Below are positions 1 through 9,756 of a DNA stretch of 64,000 nucleotides, in pieces. The notes below the pieces were generated by a model. That model had not been told where the DNA came from, ran no database searches, and saw only the letters and a program-made list of their open reading frames with translations. Made by a program: the position numbers and the translations under genes. Position 1 is the first letter of the stretch. Each line of letters begins with the position of its first letter. Location: positions 22,175,573 through 22,239,572 of the forward strand of contig OZ022241.1 of the NCBI GenBank assembly GCA_963978895.1, given 5' to 3'. This DNA is from Erpobdella octoculata (Eukaryota > Annelida > Clitellata > Hirudinida > Erpobdellidae).

Positions 1-1683
1 CGAAAAGTACAGTTTTCAAAGATGCTTTGAAAGTATGGAGGGAGCTTTCACAGCTTCGAAGTTTAGTTGGCAAGTTGTTCCAAGCAGTTGGAGCAGAGAA
101 GAAGAAACTTCTCCGGCCTATTGATGTTTTTATTTTTGGCACCAGCAGATGTTGAAGCGCGGCTGAGCAAAGAGAGGTTCTCGTATCATTCATCAATGGT
201 TTGCTGATAGCCTCCGAGAGGTAGACTGGAGCCTGTCTACGAAGACTCTTGAAAGTGAGCACATTCAATTTAAAAAGTACCCGACTCTTAACAGGCAGCC
301 AGTGAAGTCGACTTCGGATGAGGTCAGTGACACTGGCTGATTTTGACACCCGGAGAATGATCCTTGCGGCTGAGCGAAGTACAGATTGAAGTTGCGTGAA
401 CAGATAAGTTGGAGAGTTTGCTAGGATGGCATTGCAAAAGTCCAAACGAAAGTGAATTAATGCTCGAACAAGAGTGTGCACCGAGCCAGGTGTAAGAGAT
501 CTATCTTCTGAGGATGCTTATCTGCCTAAGGTGGTATTGGCAAAGCCGTACGATATTTGCAACATATGGGTGAAAGGAGAGGTCAGAACTGATTATGACA
601 CCAAGGTCACGTACAGTAGAAGAGATGTCTATCTTATTTTATTTTTGGCACCAGCAGATGGGTCAAAACCCAGCAATTAGTAGTGGTCCAGCTGGACATT
701 TTTCACTCTTCCAGAAGTTCCAAGCCAGATGATTTCAGTTTTGGCAGTGTTTAGACAAAGTCTGTTTGATGTCATCCAATTTTTTATATCTTCTACGCAA
801 GGTGACAGGCGTGACACAAGAGTGCCACAATTTTCCACAGAACTGTGGTCATACAATTGCAAGTCATCTGCATAGGCATGTACAGAAGAAGCATGCTTTT
901 CAGCAATAGAGATAGCATTAGCAGTGTACATCACAAAGAGGACAGGACCAAGGACAGAACCCTGTGGCACACCAAATTCAACATTTCTTGAAGAGTAAAT
1001 CTGATTTGCAAAATTGATAGAGACAGAACGATTTGAAAAATAGGAACAAAACTACAAAACCATGCTAGGGCAGTTCCGTCCAGGCCAAACTTTCGATGAA
1101 GCCTCTCTAGCAATATAGAGTGGTCCACAGTATCAAACGCTGCACTGAGATCAAGGAAACAGAGCAATGTGACTAAGCCATTGTCAGTAGCACAGAACAC
1201 GTCCGACAGAACACCCAGTATGACGGTTTCAACGGAGTGATAGGTGCGGTAGGCAGACTGAACTGGAGGAAGAAGAGAGTGCTCAGATAAGTAGCATCCA
1301 AGTTGATCATTCACTGCACGTTCCAGCAGTTTAGAAATAAATGAAAGATTAGATATAGGCCGATAGTTTTTAGGATCCAGTGGATCAAGCGTAGATTTCT
1401 TAAGTACTGGAGTGACAATCGCAGACCCAAGCATTTTTGGAAAGATACCACTTTGAAGAGAGGTGTTAAGCAGAAGAGCGAGAAATGGCGACAACTCTGT
1501 TGCAACTCTCTTAATCAGCCAGGTTGGTGCAGGATCTAGAGAACAACTTTTGTTCATGGCACTCATTATCAAATTGTAGACATGTTCTCGAGTGATGAAA
1601 CTGAAACCGAGTAATGTTGCAGAGCATTCTTCTTGGAATTCGGTGCGGTGTCGATTAACCATAGTGGAGACAGTTGCGACCAT
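1..1683 (-). pseudogene. L2/CR1-like non-LTR retrotransposon, reverse transcriptase fragment
   Basis: On the minus strand 1683-931 encodes the start of a reverse transcriptase: a YRPISNLSFISKLLERAV block, then FLDLSAAFDTVDHSILL with the motif-A aspartate. The frame shifts at about 1050 and continues as PQGSVLGPVLF and YADDLQLY (the catalytic Asp pair) down to a stop at 677. Farther down, 300-1 reads like the C-terminal GRRSF...LKT-LF block of L2/CR1 proteins, in another frame. No endonuclease is seen, so the copy is 5' truncated at about 1690, and its 3' end lies outside the window. Two or more frame breaks make it non-functional. The clade call (L2/CR1 rather than Jockey or Rex) is by motif memory only. 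Confidence 0.8.
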
Positions 1684-1716
1684 GTTAAGCGATCCTCATC
1701 TCCTATATATCTATCT

Positions 1717-1925
1717 TCTATATATATAAAAATCTCGTGTCATAGTGTTTGAAATTGAACTCCTCCGAAACAGCTAAACCGATTTTTATGAAATTGTTTG
1801 TGTACATTTAGTATGTCTGAGTATAGGTCTTAAGCTATATAAAATAATTTTTTAAAATTATTTAAAAAAGTTATTTTGGAAAAACAATAAGGTGCAACTA
1901 TGTCCTTTTTATAGGAAAATGCAAC

Positions 1926-1929
<4 letters not shown>
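1717..1929 (+). mobile_element. Helitron-type 5' end remnant (family N3)
   Basis: It starts TCTATATATATAAAAATC, the same TC plus alternating TA start seen at the 5' ends of the other Helitron families here, followed by a region mentioning AAACAGCTAAACCGATTTTTATG. No 3' CTAG end was found before the microsatellite, so it is truncated. Confidence 0.45.

Positions 1930-2003
<74 letters not shown>
1930..2003. repeat. (TA)n microsatellite, left part
   Basis: Uninterrupted TA dinucleotides. This array is the target into which the hAT element inserted; the rest of it continues at 12101. Confidence 0.95.
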
Positions 2004-2007
<4 letters not shown>

Positions 2008-2237
2008 GAGTGACACGGGGACAACATTTCTTCCCCATCCCCACCCCGCAAAGAAAACTCTCTTCCCGTCCCCTCGCCCCATGTCCCCATCCCCTCAATA
2101 TCTGTCCCCATCCCCTACCCATTCCCAAACCCTCATTGTCCCCGCATTTTAAATTTCTATGCAAGTTTATTTGAAGTTATTTATTAAAAAAATTTGCAAA
2201 AAGATATGTTTTAAATGAAATAAGAAAGTAAAAAATA

Positions 2238-2324
2238 TTAGTTCTTCAATCCATGTAGAAAAATTAAATCGTCAATGCAATCTTCACTTAGCTGTGTTCT
2301 TCTTTCTTCTAATATTCTGCCAGC
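2238..2324 (-). pseudogene. hAT transposase, severed C-terminal end
   Basis: Reading the minus strand from 2329, the frame left at 9757 resumes exactly: after the SL of SERVFSL come AGRILEERRTQL and a short tail ending in HGLKN and a stop at 2240-2238. This is the usual end of a hAT dimerisation domain. It proves that 2325 and 9757 were once adjacent and that the Ty3 element is the later insertion. Confidence 0.85.
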
Positions 2325-2329
2325 CAATG

Positions 2330-3274
2330 TGTCACAACTATGACTATGAATGCTCATGACCATTCATTCATTCATTTCTTCTAACATGCAACCGACTTCG
2401 CTCCATAACTATTATCATAACTTGTAAGTACACTTGAACTCCAGCCGTAGCTATTATCATCATAACCTTTTCCCACCAGCTCCATGTGACTCATTCGATC
2501 TGGTGACCTACAATTTAATTGAACTCCACCGATTCAATTACCAATCTGTGCCAGTGTATGTTTCCCTGTATGCTCTAGTATCTTTCTTAATTACTACTTT
2601 TTCTGAATTTTGTATCGAAACTTGTATCAATAGGTTGCATAGAATTTGAGTAATCATTCCTGTTAATTTCATAAACTTATATCAAACGGTTATTAAGATA
2701 TAATCTCTAATTGCTTTTCTATCGTACCATTATTAATGTCTTCACCCGTATGTGCAGTAATGATTCCTGCCAATCATTTTCTTGGACTTTGCTCCGTTGG
2801 TATGTATGGTATTTTTCTTTTTTCATCGATGGAAAGTTTTAGGATGAATCTCTTTATCCAGCTATTCCAGCTTGTCGCTAGACGAGCTGTATCGTCCTGT
2901 GTATAAATACGGCTGTCTTCCAGCCGTAAGTTAGATTTCTGGTTCTCGATAGATTCTTGGTTCACGGTAGATTGTTGGTTCAGATTAGATTTTTGGTTTT
3001 CGTTAAATTCTTGATCCAGTATCTCGCTTGCGTGCTATTGCATATTTGTTAGCCGCATTCTATAGTTAGAAACAATCTTGTGAATAAAATTGATTAAAAA
3101 CCGCTACGTGTATGCGGTATTGTTTTGTTTGAAATAATATAGGTACGACGGGTTGACCGGTAGCATCAGCATCCAGCGCATTACGGTGGTGGTCCGGTGA
3201 GAGAAAAATAAATTCGAAAGAACCTGGTCGCAGCGATATTCTCTAGGGGACGCCTCGGGGAAGAAGTTGTGACA
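2330..3274 (+). repeat. 5' LTR of the GMR1-type element
   Basis: It begins TGTCACAACT and ends AGTTGTGACA, a 10-bp terminal inverted repeat with TG...CA ends. It is the same length as the 3' LTR and differs from it at about four sites that I could see. Minus-strand open frames inside it occur in both LTRs and are not supported as genes. Confidence 0.95.
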
Positions 3275-3280
3275 TCTTTC

Positions 3281-3298
3281 TGGCGCAGTCGACAGGGT
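3281..3298 (+). promoter_or_regulatory. Primer-binding site (probable)
   Basis: TGGCGCAGTCGACAGGGT lies six bases after the 5' LTR. TGG is the complement of a tRNA CCA end. The tRNA species was not identified. Confidence 0.65.
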
Positions 3299-3460
3299 CT
3301 CCCAATCAACATCAGAGGAGATCATCATCAGGATCATCATCCACCTGGTACTGTATCTGCTCCGAAAACATCAACGCCGTGTAGCCTAAACGAGGGAAGT
3401 GTGAACTTAATTTTTTTGTGTAGACGTAAGCGTTAGGACATTGAACTCCGAAACTAGGTT

Positions 3461-3944
3461 GGACTTGTGAGTCCGATAGGGGTATTTTCGTTGATTTGTT
3501 GTGTCTTTGAGTGCTGAACACTCTTCGAATCCGCGCTAGGGATTCCGTATGGTGTCGAAGTAAGGGTTCTGTAAACCCTATAGGAATTAGTTTCGTTGAA
3601 CGATTTCGTTGTCTTTGGGGTGCTGAATACTCCTTGGATTTTTTTGTAGTGCAGAGCTCTGGGTGCTGTAGGCCCCGTAGGACGATAGACAATTTATTTG
3701 GTTAGGGTGTCGTTGTGACCCGTGTTTTATTTGGTTAGGGTGCCGTTGTGGCCCGTGATTGATTTATTTTTGGGTGCTATTGAGACCCGTGATTGATTTA
3801 TTATTGGGTGCCGTTGATACCCGTGAGTAGTTTCGTGATTCATTTGTTTTGGGGTGCAGAGAACCCGCGTATTCGTATTTTTTGTATAGTGTACCTTTGG
3901 GTGCTGAAAACCCGCATATTATAATTCGGGGTGCTGAACATCCC
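3461..3944 (+). repeat. Array of about 12 short hairpins in the GMR1 leader
   Basis: The untranslated leader carries a run of 14-17-nt inverted repeats, mostly GGGTGC...ACCC, spaced by AT-rich sequence. Units lie at 3461, 3509, 3563, 3617, 3661, 3705, 3738, 3772, 3806, 3852, 3899 and 3928. Stems of 4-6 bp recur with different bases (GGACT/AGTCC, GAGTG/CACTC, AGGGTT/AACCCT, GGGT/ACCC), so stems appear to covary among units. Leader position suggests packaging or translation roles, but that is inference. Confidence 0.7.
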
Positions 3945-3974
3945 TGTGGAATAGATTAAAGGAATTTTATTAAC

Positions 3975-4259
3975 ATGGATATACCCGTAAATGATTCCCT
4001 TAATGTAGGATTGGAGGAAGTGGTGGTAACCGCTAGTCCGGGTGAATACCAACCCGTTAGGATAGTAGGGGCGGGGAGAGATAGGGAGTTCGAAATGGCA
4101 ATGAGACGAATGGAGTTAGATGCGGAGAGAGAGAGAGAAGATAAGCGTTTAGCGATCGAGGAGAAGCGCATAGAAGCGGAGAAAGAGGAACGCATAAAAT
4201 TGGCAGAAATACAAGCGCAAGTAGAAATGAATAGAAAAAATAGAGAAGCCGAGAGTTAG
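3975..4259 (+). CDS. Small leader ORF of the GMR1-type element, charged coiled coil
   Basis: A 94-residue ORF. About residues 35-94 are almost all Glu, Arg, Lys, Ala and Met (for example EREREDKRLAIEEKRIEAEK) and should form a long helix or coiled coil. It stops eight bases before the next ATG, in a different frame. It may be a separate product or the N-terminus of Gag reached by frameshift or reinitiation. No enzyme motif is visible. Confidence 0.65.
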   Translation: MDIPVNDSLNVGLEEVVVTASPGEYQPVRIVGAGRDREFEMAMRRMELDAEREREDKRLAIEEKRIEAEKEERIKLAEIQAQVEMNRKNREAES

Positions 4260-4267
4260 AGATATAG

Positions 4268-7200
4268 ATGATGCGTAGGAGCGAAAACCCACAACATAAT
4301 TTAGCGCCGGGTAAGAGTACCAATACGTATATAGCAGGAATGATCGGTCAATTCCCGGAAGATCCACGGGAGATAACGCATTTCTTTAAACGATTAGAAC
4401 ACCACGCGGAGAAAGAAAATGTACATGAGTCGCAATGGATTGAGATCTTGAGGTTGGCAGCTGATAACCGCGTTAGGAGTTTAATCGATAATGTTCCCTT
4501 AGAGGACCAAGATAATTATCAGATTGTAAAAGAGGGTATTTTAAGGAAATATCGTATCAACCCGATTACGTTACGTGATAGTTTTAATCGCGTACGCAAG
4601 TTACCTAACGAAAGCTATATAACCCTCGCCAGCCGATTGAGCGATATTTTCAATAGTTATGTGGAAAGTCGCCACGTAGAACAGAACTATCAACGACTGT
4701 GTGAGCTCATATGTGCGGATAAATTGAAGGAATTGTTGCCGCGGGACGTACTCGACATGATAATTCAGGGGGAGAGGGGTGATTGGGTTGGTCCCAAAGA
4801 ACTTGCGAGGCAGGTGGAGGAACATTTGGCATACCGTAGGAGTTCTTCTCAGCAACACTTGTATGTGCAAGGGGAACAGTTCAAATCCAAGAGATCCCCA
4901 CCACCGCATCACACTCATAAAATATACAGCCCTCCTACCACCCACGCACCCTCAGTAAACTGTTATCGCTGTGGTAAATCAGGTCATTACAGTAAAGATT
5001 GCCGCATGCCATCTAGAAATCAGCCTCCCACGCATGTCAAGCATAGTTCTTATAATCAATCTGGCAGTCATAATAGGTCGTCGAACCCTATTGTTAACAA
5101 TTGCATCACGTGTGATTACGAGGATGATTTCGAGTATGTTCATTTAATGGTTGACGACAAGATTCATGTAAAAGCATTAGTTGACAGTGGCACTAATATT
5201 AATTGTATAGGCGAGAAGATTTTAGGTTCCATTAGTCATCTACCATACAAATTAGCAAAATTTTACGGTCCCGACACTCGCACACCTCCAGAGGATGTGA
5301 AAATTATAAGCTTGAGCATTCGTCCAGCTTATCCCGATTCGAAATTAGCACATAGTTCAGTACCTGTAATTCAGGAGACTTTTGCAGTCAATCCGCATTT
5401 ACGTTTTGAGGCACTGATCACACCTAAGACCGCAGAATTGTTGCGACAGATGTCTGCTTATGATATCGTGATCGATAAGGAGCCCGTTAATGCAGTCACG
5501 TGTGATGTTGTGCCTGTCGCAGATCCCGATACACCCGTTTCTGGTGATAAGCTATTACAATCTACAATGAATGATGAGCCTTCTTTGGATGTGGTGGTGA
5601 ATGAAATTGAGAATACATGCATTAATAACGACGTTCCTTTGATTATTCCAGAACCAGAAGTTGCAGATTTGGTCCTTACAGGTGAGAACGCAGAATCTGT
5701 ACCTGGCGATCACATCGATGGTATTCCCGAAGGTAGTAATGACGTTAACAGGGACGTACCAAACAGTACTTTCATGGAAGAGCAGCTACGCTGTGATTCT
5801 TTGAAAATTTGTTGGGAGTGGGGACACTCCAATAAGAGAGGTTTTTTTATAGATCGTGGTTTGTTGTACCATAAGGAAAAGCTCTGGGGACATACGCTCA
5901 AACAATTATGTCTACCACAAAATAAAATCCCGACAGTTATTAACCTCGCTCATGATTTAGCATGCGCTGGGCACTTAGCCACCAAGTCAACATGTCAACG
6001 CATCCGTTTACATTTCTTTTTTCCTGACATGGAGAAACAGGTAAAACAATATATCGAGTCGTGTGATGTTTGCCAACGCAAAGCTCCCATTAAGACCAAA
6101 GATCGAGTACCTATCCAACCTATACCACGGGGGGATGAAAGACCATTTTCTCATATTATGATGGATTGTATAGGACCCTTATTACCCACTCAGGAAACTG
6201 CTATTAAACCATTATATAACTATGCTTTAGTCATTGTTGATAAATTTTCACGTTGGCCAGCCGCCTACCCATTGAGATCACTATCTGCGAAGTGTGTATG
6301 TGACGCGTTATTAGAATTCTTTATGATTTTTTCGATACCTAATGTTATCAGTAGTGATCGAGGTTCTAATTTTACTAGTAAACTTACTCAGGAATTTTTA
6401 CAGCATTTAGGTTGCTCACCGCGATCCAATACTCCTGGACATCCTGAAGCCACTGGTCTTGTCGAACGATGCAATCAGTCGATAAAGCAGATGTTAGCAA
6501 AGTTAGTCGCCGACCATCCCCAACGTTGGCACAAATTACTGCCTTTTGTACTTTGGAGTTTGAGGGAAAAGCCTTCCGCAACCACACACGTTAGTCCGTA
6601 CACCCTGATATTTGGAGATATTCCTCGTGGTCCGTTGTATATTCTACAACAAACTTGGTGTAATCGGGAAGAGAATGCATTTTCAGTAGGTAGGAACGTA
6701 GATATATATTTAGAAGAATTGAAAAACAACCTAGAAATCGCTAGTCGGTACGCTGACCACCATAGCGAGGTTGAACAAAACAGGTACACCCGCAATTATA
6801 ACTTCCGCAGCTCCGAGAGAGAGTATGCCATAGGGGATTTAGTATTGATTTTGTCGCCCGATGCGGGTCGGAACAAATTTTACCCCAGGTGGATAGGCCC
6901 CGGTACAGTAACAGAGAAACTGACTTCGCACGCATATAAAGTTGATATTGAGGGCACGAGACGGCACATGCATATCAATAAGATGCGCAAATACCATCCA
7001 CGCATTCAGGAAGCTATCATTAACAGTTGTTCCGTCATTTATGAGAATGATGTTGACTTTGGAGAAGTAAATCCTAGATGTGTGAAAGACACAGACATTA
7101 ATTTTAATGATGTCGATTTATCTCACTTATCTCCGTCACAGGTTAATGACATAAAAACATTGGTATCTCGATTTTCTAGAATTTTCTCACCCAACATAGG

Positions 7201-7804
7201 CAAATGTGATTTAATGCACCACACCATTAAAATATTACCTGACTTTAAACATAAGAGATTCAAAGCTTATAGGATCCCTGAATTATTGAAGGACGAAGTT
7301 ACTCGTCAATTACAAGAAATGTTAGAACAAGGCATCATTGTATCTTCTCAGAGTGAAATGGTGAGTCCTGTAGTGTGTGTCTTGAAAGGACATGGTGAGA
7401 GAAAAGGTGTCCGTTTAGCCATAGATTTCAGATACGTGAATAAATATTCAGAAGGGGATTGTTTTCCATTACCTGATATCCCAGACGTTTTACAACGAGT
7501 AGGTAGTTCCTCATTTATCAGTTGTTTTGACGCTCAGAGTGGATACTGGCAAGTACCCATCCACCCTGATTCACAATGGCTTACTGCTTTTATTTGTAAC
7601 GATGGATTGTATGAATTCACCCGAATGCCCTTTGGTTTAAAATCGGCAGGTAACACTTTCATGCGATTAATGAAACAGATACTGCATCCCATTGTTTCTT
7701 TTGCAGAACCCTTCGTCGACGATGTTGCCATCCATTCACAAAGCTGGGAGAGCCACTTAGATCATTTATATAAATTTTTTCCATTATTCAATCCTCAGGA
7801 TTGA
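4268..7804 (+). CDS. Gag-protease-integrase-reverse transcriptase polyprotein
   Basis: A 1,178-residue frame. In order: a Gag capsid-like region (about 20-200); a CCHC zinc knuckle with C232, C235, H240, C245; an aspartic protease DSG at 306-308; a linker rich in acidic and Pro residues; the integrase HHCC finger (H562, H569, C599, C602); the integrase core with D633, D697 and E733, the last two spaced by 35 residues as expected; an integrase C-terminal GPG...H-NKMRKYH region near 875-910; and then reverse transcriptase with D1088 and the FVDD box at 1149-1152. Integrase before RT defines the GMR1-like arrangement within Ty3/gypsy. The last 8-10 residues are out of frame because of a length change in the T run 7775-7780. 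Start chosen at the first ATG of the pair at 4268. Confidence 0.92.
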   Translation: MMRRSENPQHNLAPGKSTNTYIAGMIGQFPEDPREITHFFKRLEHHAEKENVHESQWIEILRLAADNRVRSLIDNVPLEDQDNYQIVKEGILRKYRINPITLRDSFNRVRKLPNESYITLASRLSDIFNSYVESRHVEQNYQRLCELICADKLKELLPRDVLDMIIQGERGDWVGPKELARQVEEHLAYRRSSSQQHLYVQGEQFKSKRSPPPHHTHKIYSPPTTHAPSVNCYRCGKSGHYSKDCRMPSRNQPPTHVKHSSYNQSGSHNRSSNPIVNNCITCDYEDDFEYVHLMVDDKIHVKALVDSGTNINCIGEKILGSISHLPYKLAKFYGPDTRTPPEDVKIISLSIRPAYPDSKLAHSSVPVIQETFAVNPHLRFEALITPKTAELLRQMSAYDIVIDKEPVNAVTCDVVPVADPDTPVSGDKLLQSTMNDEPSLDVVVNEIENTCINNDVPLIIPEPEVADLVLTGENAESVPGDHIDGIPEGSNDVNRDVPNSTFMEEQLRCDSLKICWEWGHSNKRGFFIDRGLLYHKEKLWGHTLKQLCLPQNKIPTVINLAHDLACAGHLATKSTCQRIRLHFFFPDMEKQVKQYIESCDVCQRKAPIKTKDRVPIQPIPRGDERPFSHIMMDCIGPLLPTQETAIKPLYNYALVIVDKFSRWPAAYPLRSLSAKCVCDALLEFFMIFSIPNVISSDRGSNFTSKLTQEFLQHLGCSPRSNTPGHPEATGLVERCNQSIKQMLAKLVADHPQRWHKLLPFVLWSLREKPSATTHVSPYTLIFGDIPRGPLYILQQTWCNREENAFSVGRNVDIYLEELKNNLEIASRYADHHSEVEQNRYTRNYNFRSSEREYAIGDLVLILSPDAGRNKFYPRWIGPGTVTEKLTSHAYKVDIEGTRRHMHINKMRKYHPRIQEAIINSCSVIYENDVDFGEVNPRCVKDTDINFNDVDLSHLSPSQVNDIKTLVSRFSRIFSPNIGKCDLMHHTIKILPDFKHKRFKAYRIPELLKDEVTRQLQEMLEQGIIVSSQSEMVSPVVCVLKGHGERKGVRLAIDFRYVNKYSEGDCFPLPDIPDVLQRVGSSSFISCFDAQSGYWQVPIHPDSQWLTAFICNDGLYEFTRMPFGLKSAGNTFMRLMKQILHPIVSFAEPFVDDVAIHSQSWESHLDHLYKFFPLFNPQD

Positions 7805-8520
7805 CTTTGAATTTTAGGAAGTCACATTTCGGAAGATCTAAAGTTACTTATCTGGGACACGTAATAGGATCTGGCGAAATTTCACCCGATCCCATTAAAA
7901 TAAAAACCATATCTGATATTAAACCTGTACACACCTCACGTGATGTTAGGAAATTAATAGGTTTTTTTAGTTACTTCAGGAATTTCATACCGAGCTTCGC
8001 AGAGACCGCCAGAGAGATCACGCAACTGATGAGAGGTGGAAAGAATCAAAAAGTCCAGTGGACCGACGTACATGAAACCGCCCTCGAGCAGCTCAAAGAT
8101 CAATTATCCCGAGCCACATCCCTCTACACCATAAATTTTGATCGAGAATTCGGACTCGCAGTCGACGCCAGTCTCAACGCCGTCGGATGTTACCTATTCC
8201 AGTGGACAGATGATGGAACCGAGAAACCCATAGCTTTCGCCAGTCAAAAGTTGAACGATACTCAACGGAAGTGGTCCACCATCGAACGAGAGGCATATGC
8301 CGTAGTTTGGGCCTTTCAGAAATACAAGTCATGGATCTTATTATCACCGATCACCGTATATTCTGATCACAATCCATTATCTTTCTTGACTGAAGTCACG
8401 ACGAAATCGTCCAAGTTGACACGTTGGGCTCTCGCCCTCCAAGAATATAACTTTAGTTTTAAATATCGCGCGGGACGTATTAATATACCAGCAGATTATA
8501 TGTCACGATTAGAACATTAA
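7801..8520 (+). pseudogene. RT end and RNase H domain, displaced by a one-base frameshift
   Basis: This frame continues pol: an RT thumb/connection segment (KVTYLGHVIG; VRKLIGFFSYFRNFIPSF) and then RNase H with its acidic residues in FGLAVDASLNAVG, the Glu of EREAYAVVWAF, the Asp of TVYSDHNPL and the Asp of PADYMSRL. It has no start of its own. It follows the preceding frame after a single-base difference in the T run at 7775-7780, which could be a real mutation, a sequencing slip or (less likely) programmed frameshifting. The stop is at 8518-8520. Confidence 0.85.
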
Positions 8521-8811
8521 TGGTGTCATTTTATTTTATGGATTGTCATTTGTTTTTTTCAGACTGTACCAATCATTGTACTCTGTATGAAAATCGTTAA
8601 CCCTATAGCATGTACTATGTATATATTCAGCTTCATGAATATCCTTGTAAAGACATTAAAGACTGAGTGATTTAGAGTATTTGTATTTTGACATTTACTT
8701 CACCAGTCATAGTTGTGTCTGTTTTGTATCTATTTCAACCATTTTTTTTTAATGCTGCTCGTGGTTTTTATATGTGTCCACCCCGATCATCATTCTCCGA
8801 GGGTAAGGAGG
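8521..8811 (+). other. GMR1 3' untranslated region and polypurine tract
   Basis: Non-coding and T-rich. It ends in GAGGGTAAGGAGG at about 8799-8811, directly against the 3' LTR, the position of a plus-strand primer. Confidence 0.7.
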
Positions 8812-9756
8812 TGTCACAACTATGACTATGAATGCTCATGACCATTCATTCATCCATTTCTTCTAACATGCAACCGACTTCGCTCCATAACTATTATCAT
8901 AACTTGTAAGTACACTTGAACTCCAGCCGTAGCTACTATCATCATAACCTTTTCCCACCAGCTCCATGTGACTCATTCGATCTGGTGACCTACAATTTAA
9001 TTGAACTCCACCGATTCAATTACCAATCTGTGCCAGTGTATGTTTCCCTGTATGCTCTAGTATCTTTCTTAATTACTACTTTTTCTGAATTTTGTATCGA
9101 AACTTGTATCAATAGGTTGCATAGAATTTGAGTAATCATTCCTGTTAATTTCATAAACTTATATCAAACGGTTATTAAGATATAATCTCTAATTGCTTTT
9201 TTATCGTACCATTATTAATGTCTTCACCCGTATGTGCAGTAATGATTCCTGCCAATCATTTTCTTGGACTTTGCTCCGTTGGTATGTATGGTATTTTTCT
9301 TTGTTCATCGATGGAAAGTTTTAGGATGAATCTCTTTATCCAGCTATTCCAGCTTGTCGCTAGACGAGCTGTATCGTCCTGTGTATAAATACGGCTGTCT
9401 TCCAGCCGTAAGTTAGATTTCTGGTTCTCGATAGATTCTTGGTTCACGGTAGATTGTTGGTTCAGATTAGATTTTTGGTTTTCGTTAAATTCTTGATCCA
9501 GTATCTCGCTTGCGTGCTATTGCATATTTGTTAGCCGCATTCTATAGTTAGAAACAATCTTGTGAATAAAATTGATTAAAAACCGCTACGTGTATGCGGT
9601 ATTGTTTTGTTTGAAATAATATAGGTACGACGGGTTGACCGGTAGCATCAGCATCCAGCGCATTACGGTGGTGGTCCGGTGAGAGAAAAATAAATTCGAA
9701 AGAACCTGGTCGCAGCGATATTCTCTAGGGGACGCCTCGGGGAAGAAGTTGTGACA
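8812..9756 (+). repeat. 3' LTR of the GMR1-type element
   Basis: 945 bp, near-identical to 2330-3274 with the same TG...CA ends. The copied CAATG follows at once. Confidence 0.95.

Larger units (their letters stand above)
2330..9756 (+). mobile_element. Ty3/gypsy LTR retrotransposon of GMR1 type
   Basis: A complete 7,427-bp element: two 945-bp LTRs, a primer-binding site, leader, gag-pol, RNase H and a polypurine tract. It is flanked by a perfect 5-bp target duplication, CAATG, at 2325-2329 and 9757-9761. By eye the two LTRs differ at about four positions, so the insertion is young. The integrase lies before the reverse transcriptase, the reverse of most Ty3/gypsy elements and the hallmark of the GMR1 group. 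One frameshift (about 7775-7780) appears to be the only lesion in pol. Confidence 0.93.

Noticed and set aside
2434..2965. ORFs inside the 5' LTR of the GMR1-type element (and the same in the 3' LTR)
   Set aside because: Short, without known domains and present in both LTRs simply because the LTRs are identical.
3312..3705. Overlapping ORFs on both strands in the GMR1 leader
   Set aside because: They fall in the hairpin array, are short and have no homology that I recognise.
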